A stretch of DNA of 64,000 nucleotides, from the NCBI GenBank assembly GCA_021397835.1, contig JAJFZO010000882.1:496001-560000 (forward strand). The letters run 5' to 3'. This DNA is from Moringa oleifera (Eukaryota > Streptophyta > Magnoliopsida > Brassicales > Moringaceae). This document shows positions 62,431-64,000 of this stretch, in pieces. Under the pieces are notes generated by a model. That model ran no database searches and had not been told where the DNA came from. It was given only the letters and a program-made list of their open reading frames with translations. The translations under genes and the position numbers were made by a program. Numbering within the stretch: the first letter of the stretch is position 1; each line of letters opens with the position of its first letter.

Positions 62431-62645
62431 AGTGGTGACCGACCAGCCAACGGGGCGTGTAGCCAGAAGCATGACAGTTGATGTAATAGTCAGTCCGGCC
62501 AGCCAACGCCGACCTTACAGTTCATAGCCTATCTACTCTGTTTGCCGTTCACGTCTGGTGGCAGCTGCGGTGACGCCACGTGTCCGGACATAGTACCGTT
62601 TCACCGGTCGGTGGCCGCTGTATTTGACTCCAAGGTATGCAGTGG
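62431..62645. promoter_or_regulatory. third GC-rich island with a G-box
   Basis: About 215 bp of GC-rich sequence. GCCACGTGTCC (about 62575-62585) is a perfect G-box/ABRE core, followed by CCGGACA. A CCAGCCAACG phrase occurs twice (about 62443 and 62498). No coding exon recognised nearby. Confidence 0.4.
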
Positions 62646-64000
62646 GACAAAAATGATAATAAAAAAGAAAATAAAAAAAAGGAAAAAATAGTTTTTTTTT
62701 GTAGTGATTTTGATGTTAGGGTGGGGTCAAGAAGGAAGGAAAAAAAAAAACATGTGTTTGTTGTCTGGTAGTTCAGAAAAGAAAAAGAGAAAAATAAAAG
62801 GAAATGTTATAACTTTTGATTCTTTCCATCATGGGATTTTGAAAAACTATCGTACCAAATTCATTAATTATATCTTAAATTATATTTTTATTTTATTTAA
62901 AATTTGATGCATGGATTGAAATATATTTAATTTTATTTTGATTTAAATTAAAATTTAAAAAATTTAAAAATATATATTTTAAAAAATTTAAAAAATAATT
63001 TAAATAATTTTTATACTTCATTTTGAATTCATTTTAAATTTGATTAATTTAAAATTATCATTTATTTTTAATAATTTTTTTAAAATTTTCAACAAGTCTC
63101 CTAAAATTTGAATTTTTTTACAATAGTATTTTTATTAGTTTTTAAAATTTATAAAAAATTTCAATTCAAAATTTATGATATAAAATTTTTAATTTGAATC
63201 TCTCTAATTTTAAATATTTAAATATAAATTAAATTAAATTAAATTAAAACATCAAATGTAAAATTGATATAGTCTACATTTTGAAATATAACATAAAAAT
63301 CAAATATAATTTATTTTTTATAAATGATTTAAATAAAAAATAAAATATTTTTTAAAATATAAAAAATCATATTATACATTGGTGTGTGTTCTTATTTAAT
63401 AATTTAAAACTATTATTGTCATCAAATAGCAACGGATAACCAATTAACCAAACAGCACACATGCTAGAATAAAAATCAGACTCCTGTGAGTTTGAAATTT
63501 GAAAGACTTGTGAGTTTGGGGGAGAAGAATGGCAAGACAACGGAAAACACAAAAGCAATTAAGGCTGATTGGGGACGCATGAAGGAGGGTTGTATTAGTA
63601 TCAGTAATAGAAATAGTTAGGACCACTGAAGAAGGTCCCCCCAGGAGACCTGTCTGCATGGAGTTGGTAGGGCACCAAATCAAATCAAACGTTCAACAAA
63701 TATAATGCAAGCATGGCGAGATAGGAGGAACAGTGCCTATCGTTCATTATTACCACTGGACATTAATAAATGCAACAACGTTCAATTACAGGGACCACTG
63801 GATGCCAGAATTCTAAAGAGCCGTTTTCAATTCTGAATCGGTCACTCTTACATGGATGAATGCATGGGAGATATCTGTGGAGGCAGCCTTAACACGGATC
63901 TCAACTTTTTTTTTTTTTATAAAAAAGGTAAATTCTCTAATGGCAAACAAATGAAGTTGCCGAGACTAACCATACAGGTATTTTGCTTTTTGGTTTATTT
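62646..64000. other. AT-rich intergenic stretch with a mixed-composition right end
   Basis: AT-rich to about 63440, then mixed composition to the window edge. No reading frame resembling a known protein. The right end may belong to the flank of a gene outside the window. Confidence 0.45.

Noticed and set aside
1..64000. CRISPR arrays, bacterial-type operons, integrated viral genes
   Set aside because: No regularly spaced repeats with unique spacers, no operon-like gene packing and no recognisable viral protein. The window is plant nuclear DNA.

Overview
This window looks like nuclear DNA of a dicot plant. The genes are split by GT-AG introns, the intergenic stretches are very AT-rich, and the recognisable products are plant types: plastid shikimate-pathway enzyme, group III patatin-like protein, PIP2 aquaporin, WPP-domain-associated coiled-coil protein, and a PDI-like protein with a KDEL tail. 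I could not name the species. From memory, the run patatin-like / PDIL1-3 / monoacylglycerol-lipase-like / PIP2 resembles Arabidopsis blocks around At3g54-55 and At2g39, so the window may be a conserved gene block.

Layout. 856-7951 (+): chorismate synthase, 12 exons visible, first exon off the left edge. Its 3.5 kb intron holds a foldback element about 1.85 kb long with a tRNA-like SINE in its loop. 8.2-16.4 kb: AT-rich intergenic DNA. 16461-19755 (-): group III patatin-like protein, two exons, GC-rich upstream region. 21-26 kb: AT-rich intergenic DNA. 26137-28846 (+): tryptophan/tyrosine-permease-like gene, eight well-formed exons but an in-frame TAA in exon 4, followed by decayed copies of its last exon. 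29980-30646 (-): V-ATPase subunit G with a long leader intron. 33154-33597 (-): small proline-rich membrane-anchored protein. 34080-37410 (-): PDI-like protein, 12 exons. 38757-42596 (-): WPP-domain-associated protein, whose 3' part has been rearranged by recent local duplications and contains a frame break. 44402-45388 (-): alpha/beta hydrolase of the monoacylglycerol lipase / caffeoylshikimate esterase type. 46586-48772 (-): 91-residue protein with a Cys cluster. 49.7-50.7 kb (-): four tandem modules of about 181 bp, each carrying a TATA-like box, leader, ATG and signal-peptide-like start. 51490-52571: PIF/Harbinger-like DNA transposon remnant. 53024-55656 (-): PIP2 aquaporin. 55.8-64 kb: gene-poor, with three GC-rich islands in AT-rich DNA.

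The genes do not form one pathway. They are ordinary plant housekeeping and membrane genes: aromatic amino acid synthesis, a putative aromatic amino acid transporter, lipid hydrolases, vacuolar acidification, ER folding, water transport and nuclear-envelope coiled coil. I found no evidence of an undescribed multi-gene system. The points of interest are gene-structure lesions: the nonsense codon in the permease, the rearranged WAP 3' end, the palindromic element in the chorismate synthase intron, and the repeated promoter/signal-peptide modules. Exon joins below were worked out by hand from splice signals and reading frame, so single-base errors are possible.
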